From assembly GCF_000828655.1 (NCBI RefSeq), contig NZ_AP014509.1, positions 1,116,001 to 1,180,000 of the forward strand: a DNA stretch of 64,000 nucleotides, written 5' to 3'. The notes below the pieces were generated by a model. It saw nothing but the letters and a program-made list of their open reading frames with translations. It made no database searches and was not told where the DNA came from. Within the stretch, counting starts at the first letter, position 1. The number at the start of each line of letters is the position of its first letter. Origin of the DNA: Thermotoga caldifontis AZM44c09. Lineage in GTDB: Bacteria > Thermotogota > Thermotogae > Thermotogales > DSM-5069. A program made the position numbers and the translations under genes. Shown here in pieces: positions 1 to 7,148 of this stretch.

Positions 1-159
1 TATTCTTCGAGCGTCATGGCGAACTACATGTACATACAGGCGTTCCACAACTACAGGATGGGTTACGGTGCAGCCATAGCGGTGATACAGTTCCTCATAA
101 CTTTCGGTTTCATCCTCGTCTACGTGCTGAACGTGCTCAAGAGGGAGGAAAGGATATGA
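1..159 (+). CDS. Sugar ABC transporter permease, MalF type (C-terminal fragment)
   Basis: The window opens inside this gene; only its last 52 codons are present, read in frame 1 to the TGA at 157-159. The fragment contains one long hydrophobic segment and ends in a short basic tail (LNVLKREERI), as MalF-type permeases do. The stop overlaps the ATG of the next permease (ATGA), which is typical of a MalF/MalG pair. Together with the downstream permease, beta-galactosidase and LacI regulator it probably imports a galactoside or other oligosaccharide. Family assignment rests mainly on context. Confidence 0.75.
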   Translation, partial: YSSSVMANYMYIQAFHNYRMGYGAAIAVIQFLITFGFILVYVLNVLKREERI

Positions 160-986
160 GAAAGACTCTCAAAGCCGTTTTCTTCTACGTGTTCTGTACG
201 CTCATCGTGGTACTCTGGATGGTCCCGTTGGTGGTGGCGTTCTTCACCGCCTTCAAAACGATGGACGAGATCTTCATGCTCAGAAACTTCTGGGCTCCTC
301 CAAAAACCTGGACTTTCGAGAATTTCAAGATCGCCTGGACTGAAGGCCGCATGGCGCGTTACTTCGTGAACACCGCCATTGTAACTGCAGCTTCTGTCGC
401 TGGCACGCTGTTCCTTTCGAGCCTGAGCGCGTTCGCACTCGCCTGGTACGAGTTCAAACTGCGTTCACTCATTCTGATGATCTTCGTTTCGGGCATGCTG
501 ATACCTTTCCAGATGCTGCTCATTCCGGTCTACAGATTTTCCGTCGTGACGGGTCTGTACGACACGTTGATCGGAGTGATACTGTTCCATATTGCCTTTC
601 AGCTGGGTTTTTGCACATTCTTTTTGCGGAACTTCATGGTGACGATACCAACCAGCCTCTTCGATGCCGCGAGGATCGATGGTGCGAGCGCTTTCAGGAT
701 ATATTCGAAGATCATCATGCCGCTGGTGAAACCTGCCGTTGCTGCCCTCAGCATCCTCGAGTTCACCTGGATATGGAACGATTATCTCTGGTCTCTGATA
801 CTGCTCCAGAGTGACGCCAAGAAGACCGTCACGATAGGTCTCACCACCCTGCAGGGCCAATGGATCAGCAGCTGGAACATCATAGCCGCTGGGGCGTTGC
901 TCGCCGCCACAGTTCCTGTTATAGTTTTTCTGATCTTCCAGCGATACTTCATCCAGGGTCTGACTCTGGGTAGCGTTAAAGGATGA
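156..986 (+). CDS. Sugar ABC transporter permease, MalG type
   Basis: Inner-membrane permease of a carbohydrate (CUT1) ABC importer, 276 residues, the usual MalG length. An N-terminal membrane segment (about residues 8-30) is followed by several more. The cytoplasmic EAA loop is visible at about 169-195 (DAARIDGASAF...MPLVKPA), the site that contacts the ATPase. The start ATG overlaps the stop of the preceding permease and its own stop overlaps the next gene, so translation is coupled. No ATPase gene is present; CUT1 systems commonly share one encoded elsewhere. The binding protein is presumably upstream of the window. Substrate is inferred from the neighbouring GH42 enzyme. Confidence 0.93.
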   Translation: MRKTLKAVFFYVFCTLIVVLWMVPLVVAFFTAFKTMDEIFMLRNFWAPPKTWTFENFKIAWTEGRMARYFVNTAIVTAASVAGTLFLSSLSAFALAWYEFKLRSLILMIFVSGMLIPFQMLLIPVYRFSVVTGLYDTLIGVILFHIAFQLGFCTFFLRNFMVTIPTSLFDAARIDGASAFRIYSKIIMPLVKPAVAALSILEFTWIWNDYLWSLILLQSDAKKTVTIGLTTLQGQWISSWNIIAAGALLAATVPVIVFLIFQRYFIQGLTLGSVKG

Positions 987-997
987 GGAGGGGTTGG

Positions 998-2836
998 ATG
1001 CAGATCTACGGTGCAGACTACTATCCGGAGCACTGGGAGGAATCCGAGTGGGAACGGCACGTGAAGATCATGAAGGAGATCGGTGTCGAATGGGTGCGGG
1101 TTGGCGAGTTCGCCTGGTCCGTCGTCGAACCTGAGGAAGGCCGGTACGATTTTTCGAAACTTGAAAGAGCAATGAAGGTTTTGAAAGACAACGGGATCAA
1201 GATCATCGTTGGAACGCCGACCGCGGCTCCCCCACTGTGGCTGACGAAGAAGCACCCGGAAGTCCTGCCTGTGGATAAATTCGGTAGGCAGAAAGGTCCA
1301 GGAAGCAGGAGACATTACTGTCCCGCGAACGAGACCTACCGCGAGTATTCGAAAAGGATCGTTGAAAAATACGCCGAACATTTCTCCCAGTACGCGGACA
1401 TGTGGCAGATAGACAACGAGTTCGGTTGCCACGACACGACCCTGTGCTACTGTGAGTCGACGAGGAAGGCGTTCATCGAGTGGTTGAAGAAAAAATACGG
1501 TTCCATAGACGAGCTGAACTACCGGTGGGGAAACAAGTTCTGGAGCCAGACGGTAATGGACTGGGACGAGATAGTCCTGCCGGTGAACACCCCTGCGTTC
1601 GAAAATCCCCACCTGATGCTCGATTTCTTCAGATTCTCGAGCGATCTGTACATAGACTACATGAACATGCAGAGCGAGATCGTTCGAAGGTACTCGGACA
1701 AACCGATCACCCACAACCTCATGGTGGATTTCTTCGACATCGATTACAGAAAACTTTCCGAGCATCTGGATCTCGTCAGCTGGGACAACTACGTTCCGAC
1801 GAAGGTTTACGAGCCTCTCAGACAGGCGGCGAATCACGACTTGATGAGATCGTTGAAGAAGAAGCCTTTCCTCGTGATGGAACAACAACCGGGAAGGGTC
1901 AACTGGAAGATCGTCAACGAACAGTATCCCGATGGGTTCGTGAAGCTCTGGATCAAACAGGCTCACCTGCACGGGGCTCTCGGAGTACTCGTGTTCAGGT
2001 TCGACCAGATCCGGTGGGGTGCCGAACAGTACCACGGGGCACTGCTGGACTACGCAGGTAGAAAGACAGATAGGTGTTCAGAATTTGCCCAGGCTAAGAT
2101 TGAGACCGAAGGCATCGTTGAACCGGAAAGGGAAGTGGCCATTTACTTTTCTTACGAAAACGCATGGATCCACAGGATAAACCATCTGAATCGGAATTTC
2201 AACTACTGGGAAGCGATCATGCAGATCTACAGGGCAGTTCGACGGCTCGGCTACAACGTGGACTTCGTGTTCGAAAACGATGACATCGATCCTTACAAGC
2301 TGTTGATCGTGCCGTACGCGATGTACCTGCCGGAGAGTTTCATCGAGAAAGTCAAAGCCTTCCGCGGGGATGTTCTGATCACGTGCATGAGTTCCATCAA
2401 AGACGAATACAACTGGCTGCGGAAAGAATTTCCACACGGTCTTCAGGAATTTCTTGGCATAGAGATCGTGGACTTCGCCGGTGCCGATCGGCTGGATGTG
2501 AACGTTCTTGGATTGAACCTCTGTGGGACTCTGTGGTGTGATAAAATTTCTGTCAAAGATGCGGAAGTCCTGGGGTCTTTCAGGGCAGGCCCGTTCGTCG
2601 GTTTACCGTGTGTGACGAAGCATCAGAACGCTTACTATGTGGCGACAGTCTTCGATGAATTTTTCTACACTTTACTGCTCGGAAGAATCCTGCCAGCGAA
2701 ATTCGTCGGTGATGAGATCGATTCTGTGCAGCTTTCGGACAAGCTGGTTCTTCTGAACGTCAGTGATCGCGAGGGCGTGGTCTGGACGGGTAAAGGAAAA
2801 ATCAACTTGAAACCGTTCGAAAGGCGGGAGGTTTGA
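998..2836 (+). CDS. Beta-galactosidase, glycoside hydrolase family 42
   Basis: Cytoplasmic enzyme that hydrolyses terminal beta-D-galactosides. The N-terminus (MQIYGADYYPEHW) is the classic GH42 opening of the TIM barrel. The acid/base glutamate lies in WQIDNEFG (about residue 141) and the nucleophile is probably the glutamate in LVMEQQPG (about 300). An in-frame ATG at 983 overlaps the previous stop, but I prefer 998 because GAGGAGGGG sits at 985-993 and the family starts at this point. About 612 residues, slightly short for the family, so the C-terminal beta domain may be reduced. It likely processes sugars imported by the two permeases and is probably controlled by the LacI gene just downstream. 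Confidence 0.92.
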   Translation: MQIYGADYYPEHWEESEWERHVKIMKEIGVEWVRVGEFAWSVVEPEEGRYDFSKLERAMKVLKDNGIKIIVGTPTAAPPLWLTKKHPEVLPVDKFGRQKGPGSRRHYCPANETYREYSKRIVEKYAEHFSQYADMWQIDNEFGCHDTTLCYCESTRKAFIEWLKKKYGSIDELNYRWGNKFWSQTVMDWDEIVLPVNTPAFENPHLMLDFFRFSSDLYIDYMNMQSEIVRRYSDKPITHNLMVDFFDIDYRKLSEHLDLVSWDNYVPTKVYEPLRQAANHDLMRSLKKKPFLVMEQQPGRVNWKIVNEQYPDGFVKLWIKQAHLHGALGVLVFRFDQIRWGAEQYHGALLDYAGRKTDRCSEFAQAKIETEGIVEPEREVAIYFSYENAWIHRINHLNRNFNYWEAIMQIYRAVRRLGYNVDFVFENDDIDPYKLLIVPYAMYLPESFIEKVKAFRGDVLITCMSSIKDEYNWLRKEFPHGLQEFLGIEIVDFAGADRLDVNVLGLNLCGTLWCDKISVKDAEVLGSFRAGPFVGLPCVTKHQNAYYVATVFDEFFYTLLLGRILPAKFVGDEIDSVQLSDKLVLLNVSDREGVVWTGKGKINLKPFERREV

Positions 2837-2839
2837 ACC

Positions 2840-3829
2840 TTGGCCAAACGCTTCATCACGATAAGAGATATAGCCGAAGAAGCTGGTGTCTCCGTGAACA
2901 CGGTTTCAAGGGCTTTGAACAACAAACCCGACGTGAGTGCGGAAACGAGAAGGAAGGTTCTCGAGATCGCGAGGAAACTTGGATACATAAGGAATTCCGA
3001 TGCCGTACTCTTCAGGAAAGGCACCACAAAAACCATAGGCGTGGTGTTTGAAGACAGTTCCAACCCATTCTATGCGGAAGTGTTCAAAGGAATCGAGACG
3101 AGTGCACGCAAGTACGGTTATCAGGTGATACTGATGAACACAGAGAGAGATTACATAAACGAGCTGCAGGCGGTCGAAACGCTCCTGCAAAAGCGTGTCG
3201 ATGGCATCATCATCTCCCCCACCCAGTTCGACAGCAAGGACATAGAAAAGCTCGTCAAGCTCAACTATCCATTCGTCATCCTTGGAGTGCACTTCGAGGG
3301 TGCCAAACTCGATGAAGTCTACTCGAACGATGCCAAGGGTGGTTATCTGGCAACCAGGCACCTGCTGGAAAGAGGCAGAAGAAAGATCCTGATGCTCAAC
3401 GGTTTCATGTACAAGTCCGTGGCACGCATGAGGTACGAAGGTTACGTGAGGGCCATGTCCGAGTACGGTTTGCAACCCTACATGATGGTCGAGATCGAGG
3501 AAGGCTACGAATCTGCCTTCAACAAGATCATGGAACTGAAAGACACCGAATTCGACGCTCTGTTCTGCTTCAACGATGTCTTCGCCATCGCTGCCCTTAA
3601 GGCTCTGAGACTGCTCAAAAGGAGGGTGCCCGAAGATGTGGCGGTCGTTGGTTACGACGACATCTCCTACGCCGAGTTCGTTCAGCCCTCACTCACGACG
3701 GTTAGAATTGACAAATTCCTTGAGGGTGTCGTGGCCTTCGAAATGCTCTACGAGAGACTTTCGAATCTTCGAACCGATCCAAAACAGGTGGTTCTCGATG
3801 TAGAATTGATCGTGAGAGAAAGCACGTGA
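2840..3829 (+). CDS. LacI-family transcriptional regulator
   Basis: 329-residue repressor. A LacI-type helix-turn-helix and hinge occupy about residues 6-55 (TIRDIAEEAGVSVNTVSRAL, then PDVSAETRRKVLEIA). A periplasmic-binding-protein-like effector domain follows, with the recognisable stretches RVDGIIISP, DEVYSNDAKGGYLATRHL and VAVVGYDDI. The start is TTG at 2840, three bases after the beta-galactosidase stop, with GGGAGG upstream. As the last gene of the sugar-uptake/GH42 operon it most likely represses that operon and is released by a galactoside. The operon promoter lies outside the window, so the operator cannot be inspected. Confidence 0.92.
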   Translation: MAKRFITIRDIAEEAGVSVNTVSRALNNKPDVSAETRRKVLEIARKLGYIRNSDAVLFRKGTTKTIGVVFEDSSNPFYAEVFKGIETSARKYGYQVILMNTERDYINELQAVETLLQKRVDGIIISPTQFDSKDIEKLVKLNYPFVILGVHFEGAKLDEVYSNDAKGGYLATRHLLERGRRKILMLNGFMYKSVARMRYEGYVRAMSEYGLQPYMMVEIEEGYESAFNKIMELKDTEFDALFCFNDVFAIAALKALRLLKRRVPEDVAVVGYDDISYAEFVQPSLTTVRIDKFLEGVVAFEMLYERLSNLRTDPKQVVLDVELIVREST

Positions 3830-3909
3830 CTAACTCATTTCTCAGCAGAACTACGGGCAAGGAAGAAGTTCATGAGAGATCGACCTGAGGATGCGAGGTG
3901 TTCTGAGCT

Positions 3910-4170
3910 GTGCTTTTCTTTTTGGTCCTGCTGTTCTTTGCGGGTTTCTTTCTTGGACGTTTTTTGAAGACGGACTGGATCAGAAAGTACAGGGTGCTCA
4001 TCGTTTTGACCTTCCTTCTCCTCTTTGCACTGGGTGTGGAGATAGGTTCGAACGAAGATGTGGTTGTGAAACTTGAGAGTATCCTATCTTCAGCCTTCCT
4101 GATTTCCACCTTCGCGGTGCTGGGAAGTTTCGTCTTCGCGGTGATCTTAGAGAAGGTGTTGAGAAAATGA
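3910..4170 (+). CDS. LysO-family exporter, N-terminal half as a separate small protein
   Basis: 86-residue membrane protein with three hydrophobic segments. It resembles the N-terminal part of LysO/YbjE (DUF340), the lysine exporter that in E. coli is a single protein of about 300 residues. The start is GTG at 3910 after a GAGGTG site. It ends in an ATGA overlap with the gene for the larger half. Because the two reading frames differ and each has its own start, this looks like a genuine split-gene organisation rather than a sequencing error. The partners presumably form a heteromeric amino-acid exporter. The substrate is not established from sequence. Confidence 0.7.
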   Translation: MLFFLVLLFFAGFFLGRFLKTDWIRKYRVLIVLTFLLLFALGVEIGSNEDVVVKLESILSSAFLISTFAVLGSFVFAVILEKVLRK

Positions 4171-4745
4171 TGGCACTCTTTTTGTTGAGTTCCGTGGTGG
4201 TCGGCGTGCTGGTGGGGAGGTTCACCGGCTTCAGGCTTCCAGATTGGTCAGTCAACGTGGTTCTCTACGTCATCATCTTCTTAGTGGGCGTGGACCTGAG
4301 CAAGGAAAAGCTCCGTTTCGATGTGGCTCTCAAAGTCTTGCTCACCGTTGTCGGAACGGTACTTGGAACTTACTCGGGGGCGCTGATCTTTTCGTTATTT
4401 TCTTCCCTGAAAATTTCTGAGATCCTGGCTGTCGCATCTGGGTTCGGTTGGTACAGTCTGTCGGCCGTCATCGTGTCGAACGTTCACAGTGCACAGCTCG
4501 GTGCGATCGCGTTCTTTTCCAACGTGTTGAGAGAGCTGTACGCGATAGTTCTGACCCCAGTCCTTTCGAAGTACTCGAGAAACGCCGTGGTTTCGATCGC
4601 AGGCGCAACATCGATGGACACACTGCTTGGCCCCATAAGCCACTACACAGACAGAGAAACTTCCTTGCTGGCGTTCGCGCACGGTTTCATCGTGACGATG
4701 CTCGTACCTGTCATGGTCAATTTGTTCCTCGTGTTTTCACGCTGA
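4167..4745 (+). CDS. LysO-family exporter, C-terminal half
   Basis: 192-residue hydrophobic protein with about six membrane segments. The DUF340/LysO signature region is visible (LAVASGFGWYSLSAVIVSN, and later SIAGATSMDTLLGPI). It corresponds to the conserved C-terminal two-thirds of LysO. The start ATG overlaps the stop of the 86-residue partner, so the two are translationally coupled. The likely role is export of lysine or a related cation such as thialysine across the inner membrane, as known for E. coli LysO. It runs convergently toward the SpoVS homologue and shares the intergenic hairpin. Confidence 0.8.
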   Translation: MMALFLLSSVVVGVLVGRFTGFRLPDWSVNVVLYVIIFLVGVDLSKEKLRFDVALKVLLTVVGTVLGTYSGALIFSLFSSLKISEILAVASGFGWYSLSAVIVSNVHSAQLGAIAFFSNVLRELYAIVLTPVLSKYSRNAVVSIAGATSMDTLLGPISHYTDRETSLLAFAHGFIVTMLVPVMVNLFLVFSR

Positions 4746-4748
4746 GAA

Positions 4749-4776
4749 AATAAAAAGCCCCGCGTTCGCGGGGCTT
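4749..4776 (-). terminator. Intrinsic terminator of the tRNA-spoVS operon (possibly bidirectional)
   Basis: A perfect 10-bp stem (AAGCCCCGCG / CGCGGGGCTT) spans 4755-4776. On the minus strand it is followed by TTTTTATTTT, a good terminator for the SpoVS gene. On the plus strand the run after the stem is poor (TTGCGG), so termination of the LysO genes is less certain. Confidence 0.85.
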
Positions 4777-4786
4777 GCGGTTCGGC

Positions 4787-5050
4787 TCAGTTTCTTGGAA
4801 AGACTATGAACTTGATGGCGGTCCTTGTCTCCTTGTCGATCTCGACATCGGTGAAGGCAGGAATGCTTACCAGGTCGATCCCACTCGGTGCCAGGTAGCC
4901 CCTTGCGATGGCGATTGCCTTGACTGCCTGGTTCACAGCACCAGCACCGATCGCCTGAAGTTCCGCCCTCCCGTGCTCTCTGATCATACCTGCGAGCGCT
5001 CCAGCCACCTTGTTCGGATTCGAGGTTGATGCTACCTTCAGTACTTCCAT
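4787..5050 (-). CDS. Stage V sporulation protein S (SpoVS) homologue
   Basis: 87-residue protein, exactly the SpoVS family size, starting MEVLKVASTSNPNKVAGALA and containing the conserved GAGAVNQAVKAIAIARG. SpoVS is a small Alba-fold, probable nucleic-acid-binding protein found in many non-sporulating thermophiles, including Thermotogota; its role there is unknown. The start is ATG at 5050 with GGAGGT just upstream; a longer frame continuing through the tRNA genes is an artefact. It lies about 75 bases downstream of tRNA-Arg on the same strand with no clear terminator between, so it is probably transcribed with the tRNA cluster. Confidence 0.93.
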   Translation of the reverse strand: MEVLKVASTSNPNKVAGALAGMIREHGRAELQAIGAGAVNQAVKAIAIARGYLAPSGIDLVSIPAFTDVEIDKETRTAIKFIVFPRN

Positions 5051-5124
5051 CACTTCTACCTCCTTTTCAACAACCCATTTAACCAGCGTTGTATTCAGCA
5101 ATGTTTTTTCACCGAGGGGCGCAC

Positions 5125-5200
5125 TGGCGCGCCTGGCAGGACTTGAACCCGCAACCATCGGATCCGAAGTCCGACGCTCTATCCATTGAGCTACAGGCGC
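5125..5200 (-). tRNA. tRNA-Arg (anticodon TCG)
   Basis: Complete cloverleaf on the minus strand: acceptor GCGCCTG/CAGGCGC, D-arm, anticodon loop CTTCGGA (TCG at 34-36), T-loop TTCAAGT, and encoded CCA. It is the last tRNA of a four-tRNA cluster. Confidence 0.95.
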
Positions 5201-5207
5201 GCTCCTC

Positions 5208-5285
5208 TGGGGTGACCAGCGGGACTTGAACCCGCGACCACCTGATCCACAGTCAGGCGCTCTACCGTGCTGAGCTATGGTCACC
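5208..5285 (-). tRNA. tRNA-His (anticodon GTG)
   Basis: Anticodon loop CTGTGGA with GTG. The extra G at -1 pairs with discriminator C73, the histidine identity element, and CCA is encoded. Seven bases separate it from the next tRNA-Arg. Confidence 0.95.
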
Positions 5286-5290
5286 ACATC

Positions 5291-5367
5291 TGGCGCGCCC
5301 GGCGGGAGTCGAACCCACAACCCTCGGATTAGAAGTCCGATGCTCTATCCTGTTGAGCTACGGGCGC
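5291..5367 (-). tRNA. tRNA-Arg (anticodon TCT)
   Basis: Acceptor GCGCCCG/CGGGCGC, anticodon loop CTTCTAA (TCT), encoded CCA. Its 5' end directly abuts the CCA of tRNA-Gly with no spacer. Confidence 0.95.
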
Positions 5368-5442
5368 TGGAGCGGGCGACGGGATTCGAACCCGCAACCC
5401 TCGGCTTGGAAGGCCGATGCTCTACCGTTGAGCTACACCCGC
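5368..5442 (-). tRNA. tRNA-Gly (anticodon TCC)
   Basis: Acceptor GCGGGTG/CGCCCGC, anticodon loop CTTCCAA (TCC), T-loop TTCGAAT, encoded CCA. It is the first gene of the minus-strand cluster, with a promoter immediately upstream. Confidence 0.95.
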
Positions 5443-5456
5443 CTTTACCACCATGT

Positions 5457-5484
5457 ATTTTACTACGAGATTCAGAAAAATCAA
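5457..5484 (-). promoter_or_regulatory. Sigma-70-type promoter of the Gly-Arg-His-Arg tRNA (spoVS) operon
   Basis: Read on the minus strand: -35 TTGATT (5484-5479), 16-base spacer, -10 TAAAAT (5462-5457), about 15 bases upstream of tRNA-Gly. The region 5485-5674 beyond it holds no convincing gene, only a possible gene remnant. Confidence 0.75.
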
Positions 5485-5501
5485 GGTCCTTTGCACAGGT
5501 T

Positions 5502-5645
5502 TCAAAAGCCACACATCGGATGCGTTTCGATCCACCCGCCGGATTGAAGATCTCCGTGTTTCATCACTTCTGTGACCGAGATGTCTTCTATGAAGGTCAG
5601 TTCGTCTATAGTTTTTCCAGCCAGAACGCGGCACGCTTCACTCAT
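5502..5645 (-). pseudogene. Possible short remnant with an IscU/NifU-like segment
   Basis: A 47-codon minus-strand frame contains SEACRVLAGKTIDEL, which resembles the segment following the conserved cysteine in IscU/SufU-type iron-sulfur scaffold proteins (typically ...TELVKGKTLDEAL). The rest does not match anything I recognise, there is no good ribosome binding site, and it lies between two tRNA promoters. It could be a decayed fragment or chance. Confidence 0.2.
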
Positions 5646-5674
5646 TGATGGTGGTCCCTGAGCACCGTTTCCCC

Positions 5675-5703
5675 TTGATCTGTGAAGGTCTCTGATGTAT
5701 AAT
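5675..5703 (+). promoter_or_regulatory. Promoter of tRNA-Thr (and probably the tilS-ftsH operon)
   Basis: -35 TTGATC at 5675-5680, 17-base spacer, perfect -10 TATAAT at 5698-5703, 20 bases upstream of tRNA-Thr. No terminator follows the tRNA before tilS, so this promoter probably drives both. Confidence 0.85.
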
Positions 5704-5723
5704 AATCGAGGCAACATGTGCGA

Positions 5724-5799
5724 GCCAGCGTAGCTCAGCAGGCAGAGCGGCGCACTCGTAATGCGCAGGTCGGGGGTTCGAATCCCTTCGCTGGCTCCA
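5724..5799 (+). tRNA. tRNA-Thr (anticodon CGT)
   Basis: Acceptor GCCAGCG/CGCTGGC, anticodon stem-loop GCGCA-CTCGTAA-TGCGC (CGT), T-loop TTCGAAT, encoded CCA at 5797-5799. The tilS start codon lies only 13 bases further on. Confidence 0.95.
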
Positions 5800-5812
5800 C
5801 TTTTTATTTTGG

Positions 5813-7147
5813 GTGGTGCGAAGGATTTTCGACCCTCTCGAATTCAAAGTCCTCAGATTCATCCAGACGCACGGTTTGCTTTCCAAAGGTGAGAGTGTCC
5901 TCGTAGCGCTGTCTGGTGGGATCGATTCGGTCAGCCTCCTTCATGTGCTTTTGCAGCTCCGCGATACGCTCGATCTACGCGTCTGCGCGGCCCATCTCAA
6001 CCACATGCTCAGGACTACCGCGGACAGGGACGAAAATTTTGTACGGGAACTCTGTGAGAAATTGGGTGTGGAACTGTACGTCGAAAGGATGGATGTGGCC
6101 AGGTTCTGTAAGGAAAACAAACTCGGTATTGAAGAAGGCGCGAGGAAGTTGCGGTACCAGTTCCTCGAGGATGCTAAGGAAAAGCTCAAATGCGATGTGA
6201 TAGCGCTCGCTCATAATTTGAACGATCTTGTTGAAACCATGCTGCACAGGATCGCGCGTGGTACGGGGCTCCTCGGTCTGGTTGCGATGAAGCCGAAGCT
6301 TGGAGACAAGATAAGGCCGTTCATCTACACTCCAAGGTCAGAGATAGAAGAGTATGCGAACAGAAAGAATCTATCCTTCGTTGAGGACGAAACCAATTAC
6401 GATCTCAGATACACCAGAAACTACATCCGGCACGCGGTGATTCCCACCCTCAAACGGATCAATCCATCGCTTGAAAACGCGTTGTTACAGCTGCACATTT
6501 CGAGCTCTCTTTTGGAAGGCCATGTTGAACGTTTGATGCACAGAGAAAGAGTGATCAAACTCGGGCACAGAACCGTATTCTCATCGAAGGGTTTGGACGA
6601 ATTCGAACTGGTGGAAGTGCTGAGAAGGTGCGTTCAGGAATTCGGTGTTCAGCTCGAATTCAGGCACGTTCAGCAGCTCCTCAAACACGCGAACGATTCT
6701 TCCTGGAAGATCAAACTGGCTGAAGGCTTGTGGCTCGAAAAAGGCTTCGACCTTCTGTGCGTGTACAGAGAGCGCAGAGTGGTTGAGCGTCTGAAGATCG
6801 AAAAGCCGGGGCTCTACGATTTCAACGGCTGGATCTTCAGTCTCAGCGATCGCGTTGAGAGCGATCAGTACTCGTTCGTTGAACCACCGATCCTTCTGAG
6901 AATTAGAAGACCGGGTGATCGGATCGGTTCGAAGAAGTTGAAGGATCTCATGATCGATGCGCGCATCCCGAGTTTTCTGCGTGACGAGATGCCCGTGGTT
7001 CAGGAGGGTGATATAATTCTCTGGGTACCGTACGTGTACGGTGGCAAAAAATTGAATGAAAGACTAAAAAACCATGATTTTCTCGTTCTCAATCTGTTGG
7101 AAGACCCACTGCGCGCTATACTTGAATTGAGAAAGGAGGAAGGATGA
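5813..7147 (+). CDS. tilS: tRNA(Ile)-lysidine synthase TilS
   Basis: ATP-dependent enzyme that converts C34 of the CAU-anticodon tRNA-Ile to lysidine, allowing AUA decoding. The N-type pyrophosphatase PP-loop is at residues 34-39 (SGGIDS in VLVALSGGIDSVSLLHVL); the following ARGTGLLGL region is also typical. The C-terminal TilS domain is present, ending with a conserved ...VPYVYGGKKLN segment. 444 residues, normal length. GTG at 5813 or the adjacent GTG at 5816 is the start. It begins just after tRNA-Thr and is followed by ftsH, the common tilS-ftsH neighbourhood. Confidence 0.93.
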   Translation: MVRRIFDPLEFKVLRFIQTHGLLSKGESVLVALSGGIDSVSLLHVLLQLRDTLDLRVCAAHLNHMLRTTADRDENFVRELCEKLGVELYVERMDVARFCKENKLGIEEGARKLRYQFLEDAKEKLKCDVIALAHNLNDLVETMLHRIARGTGLLGLVAMKPKLGDKIRPFIYTPRSEIEEYANRKNLSFVEDETNYDLRYTRNYIRHAVIPTLKRINPSLENALLQLHISSSLLEGHVERLMHRERVIKLGHRTVFSSKGLDEFELVEVLRRCVQEFGVQLEFRHVQQLLKHANDSSWKIKLAEGLWLEKGFDLLCVYRERRVVERLKIEKPGLYDFNGWIFSLSDRVESDQYSFVEPPILLRIRRPGDRIGSKKLKDLMIDARIPSFLRDEMPVVQEGDIILWVPYVYGGKKLNERLKNHDFLVLNLLEDPLRAILELRKEEG

Positions 7148-7148
7148 C

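Noticed and set aside
782-2035. Long open frame opposite the GH42 gene
   Set aside because: It lies entirely antisense to a clear beta-galactosidase, has low-complexity Arg/His/Val-rich composition and no ribosome binding site.
5051-5320. N-terminal extension of the SpoVS frame through the tRNA genes
   Set aside because: The extension translates tRNA sequence; a strong ribosome binding site and the family N-terminus are at 5050.
5277-5648. Short frames across the tRNA cluster on the plus strand
   Set aside because: They overlap complete tRNA genes and promoters and encode tRNA-derived peptides often misannotated as proteins.
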